Assembly (NCBI RefSeq): GCF_000745485.1
Contig: NZ_KN050693.1
Location: 119,870-183,869, forward strand
DNA length: 64,000 nucleotides
Direction of reading: 5' to 3'
From: Methanobacterium veterum
Lineage (GTDB): Archaea; Methanobacteriota; Methanobacteria; Methanobacteriales; Methanobacteriaceae
Shown: in pieces, positions 19,711-29,134 of the stretch
Numbering within the stretch: the stretch's first letter is position 1
How the letters are laid out: every line of letters begins with the position of its first letter
Notes under the pieces: generated by a model
Databases searched by the model: none
What the model was told of the DNA's origin: nothing
The model's input: only the letters and a program-made list of their open reading frames with translations
Program-made: the position numbers and the translations under genes

Positions 19711-20742
19711 TTGAATAAAACATTAAAAAGAGGACAACTGAAAAAAGAATTATCTATATTTTTAATCATTACCTTTGCAGCGACTTATATTCTTCAATTT
19801 TTTATTTATAGTATCGCTGGTTACATACCATCTCCACCTTCTCAAATATGGGTCGCCACGCTGGTATTGAGCATGTTTATACCTGCCACTGCGGCCATAA
19901 TCTGTATTATTTACTTCAAATCTAGTGCCCTTACCAGAGAATCAAAAATTGTATTTACATTCTTCTTACTTTATGTTGTTTTATTTTCCTTTGAGAACTA
20001 TTATCAGCCAGTAATGGGGAGTGTAATGGATCAGCCTGTTCTTTCAACCATTGTTGCAGTTTTAGGGATGTTAGCTGTAATACTGTTGAACTTGAAAAAG
20101 AAGTGGAGAAACGGCCTGAAAGCTTCAAAATTATCCTTTGGCAGGAACCGTAAATATTACCTCATTTTGCCATTAACTGTTCTTTTAATACTTATTTTTC
20201 AGGGTATTATAGTTTATTTCAGTGGTTTAGGCGCTCCTGCTGCGGAATTTAACATTTACACATTCTTCATAACATTGATACCTTATTTAATTTTTTCTTT
20301 CTTTACAATATGGGCATGGTATTTTGGAGAAGAATTTGGATGGAGAGTATACCTCCAGGACAGACTATTTCCTCTTTTAGGCAGTTATAAAGGTGTTCTG
20401 GTACTGGGTATCATATGGGGCGCATGGCATTATCCAATGAATGCAATGGGCTATAATTTTCCAGGACACCCCATTCTAGGTAATGTTTTAATGACAATTT
20501 TCACCATTGTAATGGGCATTATTTTAAGTTATGCAGTTTTAAAAACTGGAAGTGTCTGGGCAGCAATAATAATACATCTATTTAATAATAAAGCAGGTAA
20601 TATTGTGGCAGCATATCTTGCTTATTCCAGTAATGGTTTACTGGGTAATATTATGGGCAGTGTACTTCTGGGAATATTTGCACTGATTCTTTTGAGATCT
20701 AAAGTCTGGAAAAGAGTTGAAAAGGTCCCCAAAATTCAATGA
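19711..20742 (+). CDS. CPBP family intramembrane metalloprotease
   Basis: 343 residues, about eight membrane segments. The protease motifs are complete: EEFGWR near residue 210 (EExxxR), GIIWGAWHYPMN (histidine of motif 2), and HLFNNKAGN (motif 4). Relatives process prenylated or membrane proteins, or provide self-immunity to bacteriocins; the substrate here is unknown. Translation probably starts at TTG 19711, with GGGGA upstream, because no ATG lies near the N-terminal charged segment. A degraded relative lies at 35530-36056. Confidence 0.85.
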   Translation: MNKTLKRGQLKKELSIFLIITFAATYILQFFIYSIAGYIPSPPSQIWVATLVLSMFIPATAAIICIIYFKSSALTRESKIVFTFFLLYVVLFSFENYYQPVMGSVMDQPVLSTIVAVLGMLAVILLNLKKKWRNGLKASKLSFGRNRKYYLILPLTVLLILIFQGIIVYFSGLGAPAAEFNIYTFFITLIPYLIFSFFTIWAWYFGEEFGWRVYLQDRLFPLLGSYKGVLVLGIIWGAWHYPMNAMGYNFPGHPILGNVLMTIFTIVMGIILSYAVLKTGSVWAAIIIHLFNNKAGNIVAAYLAYSSNGLLGNIMGSVLLGIFALILLRSKVWKRVEKVPKIQ

Positions 20743-20766
20743 ATATACAATAGTTAGAGGTAAATT

Positions 20767-21508
20767 ATGGAAAATAACATGGTTCTTAAGTATGAAACGC
20801 CTTTAATGGAGGGAATTATGGAAAGGAGAAAAAGCCAGTTTACAATTGATGTTGTCATCGATAATGAAGTGGTGTCATTGCCCAACAACTGGAAGGATTG
20901 GGAATATTGATCTATCTGGAATACCTTGTTTACTATCTAAAGCAATGATCCAAAGCGTAAAACGCCGTATACTGTAGAAGCAGTTTCATTAGATCTACCT
21001 GAATCAAAAGAAAAATCATGGATTGGGCCAGAATGCTGCCAATCGATATGTAGAAAATGCTCTGGTGAAAGGTTTATTTCAAGATATGGTTAGTGGATAT
21101 GATACAGTTCTCCGTGAACAGGTACTGGGAATTTCTAAACTGGACTTTCTTGTTGGAGATACTTATATTGAAGTTAAAATGCCACTATTAATTATACAGT
21201 TGCCTTATCCGAAACACATCAATACGAAAAAGGTTGGAAAATTCAGCTCTACAGAACGTTTTATTAAACATATCAATGAACTGGCAGGTAGCTTTACTAC
21301 TAATCAGAGAGCAATTCTTTTAGTTTGTTTTATTTACGATAATCCTGGATTTAAGGTTGAAGTTAGGAGTACTAACAGTGATTTTGTAGAAAATGAAGTA
21401 CAAAAGTGTATCTCAAAAGGAATGGAGATATGGCAGGTAAACTTCAGTATTTCACCTGAAGGAATAAAATTACTGAAGTATTTTGAGACAACACATGATT
21501 ATGGATAA
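20767..21508 (+). pseudogene. sfsA: degraded sfsA (sugar fermentation stimulation protein / DNA-binding nuclease family)
   Basis: Three reading frames together give one SfsA-like protein. Frame 1 from ATG 20767 reads LKYETPLMEGIMERRKSQF and then runs off frame in the stretch coding CPTTGRIGNIDLSGIPCLLS. A second shift follows before NDPKRKTPYTVEAVSLDLPE. A third shift near 21015-21025 leads into NAANRYVENALVKGLF, VLREQVLGISKLDFLVGD and TYIEVKMPL, ending with YFETTHDYG. At least three frameshifts mean no intact product. The last 161 codons are uninterrupted. The order of motifs is that of full-length SfsA. Confidence 0.8.
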
Positions 21509-21842
21509 AGATTAGATTTCGTTGAATTATTTTTGGATAGTACTGGACTGAAAAAGATTATTGAGTATTTGGTAACATATAACTCTATGAAGAAGATTAA
21601 GATAGTTATCGTGTATTTTATAATACCCGACGGAAAAAGATAGCATAACATATATCTTTATGAAAAAAATGATTAGTTTCCTATTTTAAGTAATGACTCG
21701 ATATTTTTAATATGGTTAAAATTTAAAATAACAGTACTTATATTGTGAGATATAATAAATTATGTAGATGGAAAATAATTATAGAGATTTTCTTAAGCAA
21801 TTATAAATGAGTAAAAATTAAATTATTTTGATTGGTGATAAT
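21509..21842. other. intergenic region after the sfsA remnant
   Basis: 334 bases. One frame is open without a start for about 43 codons (LDFVELFLDSTGLKK...), ending near 21643. It may be a further gene remnant, but I cannot assign it. Confidence 0.3.
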
Positions 21843-22046
21843 ATGGCAGAAATAAAACAATTAATAGTTGGTATAACCCGAGAGGGCGATATAATCGTTA
21901 AAAGTGGAAGAGGCAAAATGTATTCTGTTAAAAAAATTCCAGGTTTAAAATTCACTTGTGAAGATTTATTCCAGGATGTAGAAAAAGAATTATACGCCAC
22001 TATTGATACAGACGTTCAACCTTGGGAATGTATCGCTATAGAATAA
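21843..22046 (+). CDS. small conserved-looking protein of unknown function
   Basis: 67 residues, acidic, no membrane segment. It reads MAEIKQLIVGITREGDIIVKSG at the start and ends DVQPWECIAIE. GGTGAT at 21834-21839 is well placed for ATG 21843; the upstream in-frame TTG is inside the leader. The good ribosome binding site supports it as a real gene. I do not recognise the family. Confidence 0.6.
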   Translation: MAEIKQLIVGITREGDIIVKSGRGKMYSVKKIPGLKFTCEDLFQDVEKELYATIDTDVQPWECIAIE

Positions 22047-22540
22047 TTAGAGCGAATAATTATATAAAATAAAACTATATTTTAATATCATTTTTTTTAA
22101 TTATTGGGTTTAGAGAGATGTAAGTATTCTATACCTCATTTATTTTTTTTTAGATTTTAAAGATTTAAATTCAATTAAATTTAACTAGTCTTAGTCAAAA
22201 AGGCCATCATATTAAGTTAAAGATCCCCATTTGCAGTTCGAACGCAAAATAGGCAAAAATTTTATTTTTTAAACAGTTCTTTTGTTCATTATTAATATAA
22301 GCAGTTCTACATAAACATTTATATTCTTGATAGTGTTAGTAATACATAAACTTCCCAATAAATAATTAATCGGGTTGTTATTATTAAATTAATTAAATTT
22401 CAAGGTTTATAATCAAGTTTAGGATTATGTGTGTTATATTACATGAAAAAATGCATTTGGATATCTATTTGGGTCATATAATTTAAATTCAAGGTCAGTA
22501 GTTTTAAATAATTATTAAAGTTAATTATGGGGGTAATGGC
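22047..22540. other. intergenic region upstream of fdhA
   Basis: 494 AT-rich bases. A TTTATATT stretch at about 22318 could be a TATA element. I see no gene or clear operator in it. Confidence 0.4.
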
Positions 22541-24595
22541 TTGGAAATGAATTTCACGTCTACAATATGTCCTTATTGCGGGTGTGGGTGCGGTTTAAAC
22601 CTTGTTACTGTAGATGGTAAAATAAAAGGCGTTGAGCCCTGGAAAAGAAGTCCTGTAAATGAGGGAAAACTCTGTCCTAAGGGGAATTATTCCTATGAAT
22701 TCATCAACCACGATGATAGACTTAAATATCCCTTAATTAAAGAAAATAATGGCTTTAAAAAGGCAACATGGGACGAAGCTCTCAGTTTAATTGCTTCTAA
22801 ACTTAAAAAGATTAAGGAAGAAGATAAGGATGCTCTTGGATTTTTAGGATCTGCCAGATGCACCAATGAAGATAATTATATTTTTCAAAAGTTTGCCAGG
22901 ACGGTAATAGGCACAAATAACGTTGATAACTGTGCAAATCTATGCCACGGCCCTTCAATTATGGGGTTAAACCTTACATTTGGTTCAGGAGCCATGACCA
23001 ATTCTATTGATGATCTGGAAGAATCAGACTGCATTTTTATTATTGGATCAAACCCCCTGGAACAGCATCCCTTAATTGGGAGAAGGGTGTTAAGGGCAAA
23101 AAGGAAAGGGGCAAAAATTGTTGTGGTAGACCCAAGGTACACCAGCATCGCCCGGTTTGCAGACCTATTTTTGCCTCTTAAACCTGGAACAGATGTGGCG
23201 CTGATAAATTCTTTGATGAATGTCATAATGGAAGAAGGCCTTGAAGATAATGAATTCATTAATAAAAGAACAAAGAATTTTGAAGAGCTTGAGGAGCATA
23301 TAAAAGAATTCGATCCTTATAAAGTTGAAAAGATCACAGGTACACCAGAAAGCCTCATAAAAGAAGCGGCACTAATGTACGGGCAGGCTGATAATGCTGT
23401 AATTCTTTACTGTCTGGGGATAACTGAACATATAAATGGCACTGATAATGTCATTTCACTGTCAAACCTGGCCATGCTTACTGGAAATATTGGAAAGAGG
23501 GGAACTGGGTTAAACCCTTTGAGAGGTCAAAATAATGTTCAGGGCTCCTGCGACATGGGTGTTATCCCCTATTTTTATCCTGGATATCAAAAAGTAATCA
23601 TTGATGAAAACAGAGAGAAAATGGAAGACATATGGCGGTGCGGGGAATTAAATTATTTGCCGGGCATTCAACTTTCAGAAATGATGGAAGCTGCCTATGA
23701 AGGGACTATTAAAGGATTGTATTTGATGGGTGAAAACCCAATGGTAGCTGATCCTGATTTAAGACATGTAAAAGAATCACTGGAAAGATTAGAACTTCTA
23801 GTAGTTCAGGATATTTTTTTAACTGAAACTGCTGAACTTGCAGATTTTGTTTTACCTGCAGCCTGCTTTGCAGAAAAAAATGGTACATTTACCAACACTG
23901 AAAGAAGGGTAAGGCGCGTAAGAAAGGCAGCTAATTCTCCAGGTGAAGCTATGGAAGACTGGATGATAATCAGTAGACTGGCACGTGAAATGGGTTCAGA
24001 TCTATTTAACTTTAAAGATTCAGGGGAAATTTTTAGTGAAATAAGAAAAGTGACACCGCAATATGGGGGTATGGACTTATCACGGATTAATAAGCCTGAA
24101 GGTTTACAGTGGCCATGCCCAACAGAGGATCATCCAGGCACAACAATTTTACACCAGGACAGTTTTTCTACTTCCGATGGAAAAGGTGTATTTTACAAAA
24201 TAGAACCCAATAATTCAACTGAAATACAAAATCCAGAATATCCTTTTATTTTAACTACTGGAAGAGTTGTATTCCAATTTCAAACAGGCACCATGACCAT
24301 GAGATCAGAAACTTTAACAAAACAATATCCTGAGAGCTATGTGGAAATAAATGACGAAGATGCCCATGTTTTGGGAATTATGAACGGTGAAAAACTCAAT
24401 ATTTCCTCGAAGATAGGTGACATTGATATCAAAGCCAGGATAACTTCAGATATAATGCCTGGAGTTATATTCGTTCCTTTCCATTTTGCTGAAGGAGAAG
24501 AAGTGATAAACGTTTTAACATGTGCTGAATCCCTTGATCCTGTTTCAAAGATGCCTCCCCTTAAGTTATGCCCTGTAAAAATTAGAAAGTCATGA
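22541..24595 (+). CDS. fdhA: formate dehydrogenase alpha subunit (F420-type, Cys active site)
   Basis: 684 residues, a molybdopterin (Mo/W-bisMGD) oxidoreductase. The N-terminal [4Fe-4S] motif is visible in STICPYCGCGCGLN with the fourth cysteine in GKLCPKGN. The metal ligand is cysteine, C135 in NLCHGPSIMGL, not selenocysteine. With FdhB it oxidises formate to CO2 and reduces F420, feeding methanogenesis. GGGGGT lies 6 bases before TTG 22541; ATG 22547 is the alternative. The start of fdhB is 21 bases downstream. No formate transporter gene (fdhC) is adjacent, unlike many methanogen fdh operons. Confidence 0.95.
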   Translation: MEMNFTSTICPYCGCGCGLNLVTVDGKIKGVEPWKRSPVNEGKLCPKGNYSYEFINHDDRLKYPLIKENNGFKKATWDEALSLIASKLKKIKEEDKDALGFLGSARCTNEDNYIFQKFARTVIGTNNVDNCANLCHGPSIMGLNLTFGSGAMTNSIDDLEESDCIFIIGSNPLEQHPLIGRRVLRAKRKGAKIVVVDPRYTSIARFADLFLPLKPGTDVALINSLMNVIMEEGLEDNEFINKRTKNFEELEEHIKEFDPYKVEKITGTPESLIKEAALMYGQADNAVILYCLGITEHINGTDNVISLSNLAMLTGNIGKRGTGLNPLRGQNNVQGSCDMGVIPYFYPGYQKVIIDENREKMEDIWRCGELNYLPGIQLSEMMEAAYEGTIKGLYLMGENPMVADPDLRHVKESLERLELLVVQDIFLTETAELADFVLPAACFAEKNGTFTNTERRVRRVRKAANSPGEAMEDWMIISRLAREMGSDLFNFKDSGEIFSEIRKVTPQYGGMDLSRINKPEGLQWPCPTEDHPGTTILHQDSFSTSDGKGVFYKIEPNNSTEIQNPEYPFILTTGRVVFQFQTGTMTMRSETLTKQYPESYVEINDEDAHVLGIMNGEKLNISSKIGDIDIKARITSDIMPGVIFVPFHFAEGEEVINVLTCAESLDPVSKMPPLKLCPVKIRKS

Positions 24596-24616
24596 ACACT
24601 TAATAAGGTGAATTTT

Positions 24617-25819
24617 ATGATCCAGATAGGAGATAAATTTTATTCAAATGCCGTAGATAATCTAATAGCAGAAAAAGGAGAATCAGGCGGATCGTTAACA
24701 GCATTATACAAGTTTTTACTTGAAGAAGGAATCATAGATGCTGTTCTTACAGTTAAAAGCGGTGCAGATATCTATGACGCTGTCCCTGTTTTAATAGATA
24801 ACCCTGAAGATTTAATAGAATCTGCAGGTGCCCTTCACTGCGGAACCCTTAATATGGCAGTTATACTTGAAAAATATCTTGGAGGCGCTTTTGATATTAA
24901 AATTGCAGTTACAACTAAACCATGTGATGCAATGGCCATCAATGAATTAATAAAGAGGGGTAGAATAGCCAGGAAAAATATTATCATGCTTGGAATTAAC
25001 TGCGGCGGAACTTTGCCTCCAGTTCCCACCATAAAAATGCTAAAAAGTCATGGAATTGACCCTGACACGGTTCTTAATGAAGAAATAAGTAAGGGTAAAT
25101 TTATAATTGAAATTAAAGGGAACAAAAGGGAAAAAATTAGTATAGATGAGCTGGAAGAAGAAAATAACGGTAGGAGAGAAAACTGCAGGAGGTGTGAATT
25201 CAACATACCTCGAACGGCAGATCTGGCATTTGGAAATTGGGGAGTAATTGACAGCAGCAAAAATAGTTTTATTGAAGTGCTAACTGACAATGGCGCTAAA
25301 ATATTGGATAAAGCTTCAAATAAAGGTATATTAAACCTGGATAAGGCACCAACAGGTGGTATTGGGGTAAGGGAAAAAATTGATAAAATTATGGTAAACC
25401 AGGCTAAAAAGTGGCAGGAAAAAATGTTCAGCCACGTGGGGGGTGAATTTTTAGCTGTGCTCTTTAAATATGAAAATGATCTTTCGAGGTGCATTAAATG
25501 CTTTGCATGTAAAGACTCATGCCCCATATGTTACTGCAGCGACTGCAGCTTAAAATCTGAAATTCCGGAATGGGTAAATAATACAGAAGTCCCTCCTAAA
25601 CCTTTATTTCACATGGAAAGACTTATGCACATGGTAGATTCATGTATAAACTGCGGGCAGTGTGAAGACGTATGTCCTGCAGATATCCCCCTATCTAAAA
25701 TAAGTCATGAAATTAACGTTAAGTTAAAAGAAATGTTTGATTATACACCTGGAATAAATGATGAACTTCCACCATTTTCGTACTTTTTAATAAAAAGAGA
25801 TAAGAGATTTGGGGGTTAA
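24617..25819 (+). CDS. fdhB: formate dehydrogenase beta subunit (F420-reducing)
   Basis: 400 residues. The N-terminal two-thirds is the FrhB/FdhB domain that binds FAD and F420 (GALHCGTLNMAVI, TTKPCDAMAINELIKRG, GINCGGTLPPVPT). The C-terminal third carries two ferredoxin clusters: CIKCFACKDSCPICYCSDC and CINCGQCEDVCP. It passes electrons from FdhA to F420. AAGGTGA at 24604-24610 supports ATG 24617 rather than the GTG at 24608. The STAS gene begins 2 bases after its stop, so that gene belongs to the same transcript. Confidence 0.95.
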   Translation: MIQIGDKFYSNAVDNLIAEKGESGGSLTALYKFLLEEGIIDAVLTVKSGADIYDAVPVLIDNPEDLIESAGALHCGTLNMAVILEKYLGGAFDIKIAVTTKPCDAMAINELIKRGRIARKNIIMLGINCGGTLPPVPTIKMLKSHGIDPDTVLNEEISKGKFIIEIKGNKREKISIDELEEENNGRRENCRRCEFNIPRTADLAFGNWGVIDSSKNSFIEVLTDNGAKILDKASNKGILNLDKAPTGGIGVREKIDKIMVNQAKKWQEKMFSHVGGEFLAVLFKYENDLSRCIKCFACKDSCPICYCSDCSLKSEIPEWVNNTEVPPKPLFHMERLMHMVDSCINCGQCEDVCPADIPLSKISHEINVKLKEMFDYTPGINDELPPFSYFLIKRDKRFGG

Positions 25820-25821
25820 AT

Positions 25822-26160
25822 ATGAAAATAACTGAAGATATAGATGATAACATATGCAAATTATCTTTAGAGGGTAAATTAGATGCATATCACTCCACTG
25901 AACTTGAAAAATGTATAAATAAAGTTATTGGAGACGGATGCATCAATTTATTGTTAAATTTTCAGAGAGTGGACTACATCAGCAGTTCAGGACTTAGAGT
26001 AGTACTTTCATCTTTAAAACAGCTTAAAAAATCAGGTGGTAAGATTATACTTTCCAACCTTCACCCTTATGTAATGGAGGTTTTTGAAATATCTGGATTT
26101 AAACAGATTTTTGAGATTTATGAAAGTGAAGAAGAAGCCTTAAAGTCATTTGAAGTTTAA
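25822..26160 (+). CDS. STAS-domain protein (anti-anti-sigma factor type)
   Basis: 112 residues, a single STAS domain like SpoIIAA or RsbV. The phosphoacceptor loop is intact: VDYISSSGLRVVLSSL, with the serine after the isoleucine. In bacteria such proteins are phosphorylated by an HATPase kinase and freed by a SpoIIE/PP2C phosphatase. Both partners are encoded just downstream. The start ATG is only 2 bases after fdhB, so it is almost certainly cotranscribed with formate dehydrogenase. Archaea have no sigma factors, so the target must be something else. Confidence 0.9.
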   Translation: MKITEDIDDNICKLSLEGKLDAYHSTELEKCINKVIGDGCINLLLNFQRVDYISSSGLRVVLSSLKQLKKSGGKIILSNLHPYVMEVFEISGFKQIFEIYESEEEALKSFEV

Positions 26161-26221
26161 ATAACAATATGAGCCTTAATTCAAAACATTTATATTTAAA
26201 CTTGATATAAGGATATTAAAC

Positions 26222-26256
26222 AGCTTAAATACGTGTTTAAATTAACAATTTAAGCT
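26222..26256. promoter_or_regulatory. inverted repeat between STAS and phosphatase genes
   Basis: Perfect 9-bp arms AGCTTAAAT and ATTTAAGCT separated by 17 bases, in the 160-base spacer. It could be an RNA stem setting expression of the downstream pair or an operator; the sequence does not decide. Confidence 0.35.
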
Positions 26257-26320
26257 TTGAGATGAAAAAAAGTTTGAATGGACTTAAAAATTATAAAAAA
26301 TGAATAATTAAATTAAGAAA

Positions 26321-27682
26321 ATGATCACAATAGAACTCTTATTAGATTTAGCAGAAAAGATATGTGTAATTTTAGTAATTGCATATCTGATAACCAGAAC
26401 TAAAATTTTTCATGAAGTTCTGGACAGGAAATTTACCATTAAAAACATGGTATTTATCATCCTCGTTTTTGGTGCGCTCTCTATTTTCGGAACGTATTCT
26501 GGAATAACTATTAATGGGGCAATGGGAAACGTTAGAGACCTAGGACCCATGATAGCAGGGCTTGTTGGAGGCCCAGTGGCTGGTTTAGGTGCAGGACTTA
26601 TTGGGGGGCTTTACAGATATTTCTTCTTAGGGGGAATCACTACATTTCCCTGTTCTTTATCTACAGTACTTGCAGGGCTTTTTGCAGGTATTATATACAT
26701 CCTGAACAAGCGTAAATTCATCGGGATTATAGGTTCTGTATTGTTTGCAGCTTCCATGGAAGCATTTCACATGATTCTTGTTCTTTTACTTGCAAAACCA
26801 TATCCTGAAGCATTTGTAATTGCACAAGAATTAAGTATACCTATGATAGTTTCTAATGCTCTGGGAATGCTTATATTTGCTTATTTCATCACCAATCTAG
26901 CTAAAGAAAGAAAAACAACTAAAGAAAGGGATGAATACTTTGACGAACTTCAAAGAAAGAAATATGAGCTTGAAATAGCTCATGAGATCCAGGAAAGCTT
27001 TTTGCCCCAGGAAATGCCAAATTTAGATGGTTATGACATTTTTGCCATAAATTTACCTGCAAAGGAAGTGGGCGGGGATTTCTATGATTTTATTCCAATT
27101 TCCAAAGACAAAATAGGAGTTACAATTGCGGATGTTTCTGGTAAAAGCGTTCCGGCAGCACTTTTTATGGCAGTTTCCAGAACAATTTTAAGGGCAAAGG
27201 CTATGGGGAACAGCAATGCTGCAGAAGTCATTAAAGACGCCAATAAACTTATAGCTGAAGATTCTGATACTGGAATGTTCGTTACCCTTTTTTATACCAT
27301 ACTTGACCTTAAAAATAAAACCATGGAATATGTAAATGCGGGACACAACAATCCAGTACTTTTTATAAGAAAAACTGGAACAATGGAATGTTTAAATGCT
27401 AAAGGAATAGCTTTAGGTGCTATAGACACGATAGAACTGGAAGAAAAGCAAATATATCTGGAAAGCGGTGATGTCATCGTCTTTTATACTGATGGAGTTA
27501 CTGAGGCGATGAATGATAAAGAAGAATTTTTTGGCCAAAAAAAGCTGTATAAGTTAATTAAATCCTATTCTAACTTAAGCGCAGAGGGTATGGTCAATAA
27601 AATAAGGGAAGAGGTAATATCCTTCAGCCAGAATCAATCTCAATTCGATGACATCACTCTAATGGTTATAAAGGTGAAGTAA
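26321..27682 (+). CDS. membrane PP2C/SpoIIE-type phosphatase with LytS-like sensor
   Basis: 453 residues. The N-terminal 190 residues are a 5TM-LytS/YhcK-type membrane sensor (GNVRDLGPMIAGLVGGPVAGLGAGLIGG..., TTFPCSLSTVLAGL). A coiled linker (KERDEYFDELQRKKYELE) leads to a SpoIIE/RsbU phosphatase: EVGGDFYDFI, IADVSGKSVPAALFMA, VNAGHNNPVL, FYTDGVTEAM and FDDITLMVIKV supply the metal-binding acidic residues. It would dephosphorylate the STAS protein upstream in response to a membrane or small-ligand signal. The start ATG has a weak ribosome binding site. Its stop directly abuts the GTG of the next gene. Confidence 0.9.
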   Translation: MITIELLLDLAEKICVILVIAYLITRTKIFHEVLDRKFTIKNMVFIILVFGALSIFGTYSGITINGAMGNVRDLGPMIAGLVGGPVAGLGAGLIGGLYRYFFLGGITTFPCSLSTVLAGLFAGIIYILNKRKFIGIIGSVLFAASMEAFHMILVLLLAKPYPEAFVIAQELSIPMIVSNALGMLIFAYFITNLAKERKTTKERDEYFDELQRKKYELEIAHEIQESFLPQEMPNLDGYDIFAINLPAKEVGGDFYDFIPISKDKIGVTIADVSGKSVPAALFMAVSRTILRAKAMGNSNAAEVIKDANKLIAEDSDTGMFVTLFYTILDLKNKTMEYVNAGHNNPVLFIRKTGTMECLNAKGIALGAIDTIELEEKQIYLESGDVIVFYTDGVTEAMNDKEEFFGQKKLYKLIKSYSNLSAEGMVNKIREEVISFSQNQSQFDDITLMVIKVK

Positions 27683-28096
27683 GTGGTTCAATGTACTGCC
27701 CTGAATATAAGTACTAAACTGGAAAAAATTCCCATTTTATCAAAGTTCATAGGTAATTCCATGCTTAAATTTGGTTTAGGGGACTATGGGCAATTTCAGG
27801 TTCAACTGGCAGTTGAAGAAGCTGTGACAAATATAATAAAACACGGAAGTCTTGAAGTAAATGATAAAATCAGTATTAAATGTCAAAAAAGGGATAATGA
27901 AATTCATATTATAATTGAGGACCCTGGCAAGCCGTTTAATCAAAAAGATGTTTGCGAACCTGACTTAAAAATTTCACCTTTAAAACGGGATCCTGGTGGT
28001 TTGGGGATTTATTTCATTAAAAAATACATGGATAAAATTAATTATACATATAAAGATGGAAAGAATATATTAACCCTGATAAAATACATTAAATGA
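27683..28096 (+). CDS. RsbW-like serine kinase (HATPase anti-sigma factor type)
   Basis: 137 residues, a GHKL ATPase fold of SpoIIAB/RsbW type. The N box VEEAVTNIIKHG, G1 IIEDPGKPFN and G2 PGGLGIYFIKKYMD are present. It should phosphorylate the STAS protein or bind it. The GTG start at 27683 follows the phosphatase stop without a gap, and GGTGA lies at the end of that gene, so translation is probably coupled. With the STAS and phosphatase genes it makes a complete partner-switching module. Confidence 0.9.
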   Translation: MVQCTALNISTKLEKIPILSKFIGNSMLKFGLGDYGQFQVQLAVEEAVTNIIKHGSLEVNDKISIKCQKRDNEIHIIIEDPGKPFNQKDVCEPDLKISPLKRDPGGLGIYFIKKYMDKINYTYKDGKNILTLIKYIK

Positions 28097-28261
28097 GCTA
28101 TTTTTCTTAGATATTAAAGTCAAGCTAATAATGGGTCAAAAAGTAGATTAATGAGAATTACTTTGTTTTTTATAATTTCTTCTTATTATGCCAAATACAA
28201 TTATATGCAGTACTACTGCAAAAAAGATGGATATGGTCGAAATTAATGCGGGAACATGGAT

Positions 28262-28919
28262 TTAAGAATAGAATATGATCAATGCATAGATTCCCACTGG
28301 AATTCCGAGTATTAAACTTACAAGTAACCCCGGATTATATTCATGGTTCCTTACTGAAACAATTACGTGGCTTAAACTGTTAAATACTGCAAAATAAGGG
28401 ATCCATAAACCAAACATTATATTTGCAGATGATAGGACTGAGAAAATAGATATTAGAATCCAGACAATGGGGATATTGGCCCAGAATATAATTTTATCAT
28501 TTAAAGGAAAATCACCTTCTTTAACATTGAACACATTCCTGTTAACATAATTTTTAAGAGAATTTCTATTAACATCGTTTTGATATGGGCTTAATTATTT
28601 TTCATTTTGATATAATTTCTAATTAATGATTTAAGATGTTTATATTGAAAAATACGCCCTTTAAACATGTTTTAATATTATTAATTATTATAAAATTTAT
28701 ATCATACATCTATTTTAAGGTTCTGCATGTTTTTAGAAATTCTCTTAAAACCGTTCCAGTTATGTTCCTCAAACTGGTGCAGTAAATAAATGGGGAACTG
28801 CAGCCAGATCAGAAATAGGAGTAAATTGTGGGGATTTATGAAAATATAAATAAGTACAGCTGCTATAAATGCAAAAAAAGACTTAATTTTGCCTAATTAG
28901 TATAAAGCCAGTTGATCAT
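28262..28919 (-). pseudogene. HXXEE-domain membrane protein, interrupted by a MITE-like element
   Basis: Minus strand. The start MINWLYTN (ATG 28919) meets a TAG, and a one-base slip in a T run is needed to continue into FFAFIAAVLIYIF. The HXXEE signature follows as LLHQFEEHNWNGFK. The frame is then broken by the element at 28558-28744, and resumes as NYVNRNVFNVKEGDFPLNDK to YALIIFYS. Deleting the element plus one TTAA restores NGFKNYVNRNVF exactly in frame. A distantly related intact gene lies at 42805-43266. Confidence 0.75.
28558..28744. mobile_element. 187-bp MITE-like element with TTAA target duplication
   Basis: The left end (28558 onward) reads GAGAATTTCTATTAACAT. The right end, read on the minus strand from 28744, reads GAGAATTTCTAAAAACAT: 16 of 18 positions match. 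TTAA flanks both sides (28554-28557 and 28745-28748). The inside is AT-rich and has no open frame. It sits in a gene whose frame is restored when the element and one TTAA are removed, which is strong evidence for a true insertion. No second copy was seen in the window. Confidence 0.75.
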
Positions 28920-28968
28920 TGTAAATACTCCTGGAATTAATTATCTGTCCTCATAAGCACCTATTTTT

Positions 28969-29134
28969 TTATAAATTAACTAGAAACAAATAATATAAAG
29001 CAGCAAGTACTAAAACAATTATTATATTGGCAGTTAGCCTTTTCAAGAATTCATACCTTAAATATTTAAAATCTAAAAACATTATAACAGCTACTGCTCA
29101 GTACATATATTATATTAATTATTAGATTTCCCAT
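28969..29134 (-). pseudogene. remnant of a small membrane protein
   Basis: From ATG 29134 the frame MGNLIINIIYVLS needs one frameshift near 29095 to continue as VAVIMFLDFKYLRYEFLKRL and then a hydrophobic segment ending LFLVNL. The second part resembles the intact 57-residue protein at 59908-60081 (DYLFLRHLFWKRLFVNILIF). The rest of 29135-29305 is AT-rich and shows nothing. Confidence 0.4.

Noticed and set aside
22225..22260. GTTCGAACGC resembling a tRNA T-loop
   Set aside because: No acceptor stem, anticodon arm or CCA context around it.
22541..24595. In-frame TGA selenocysteine in fdhA
   Set aside because: The active-site position is an ordinary cysteine codon; no selenocysteine needed.
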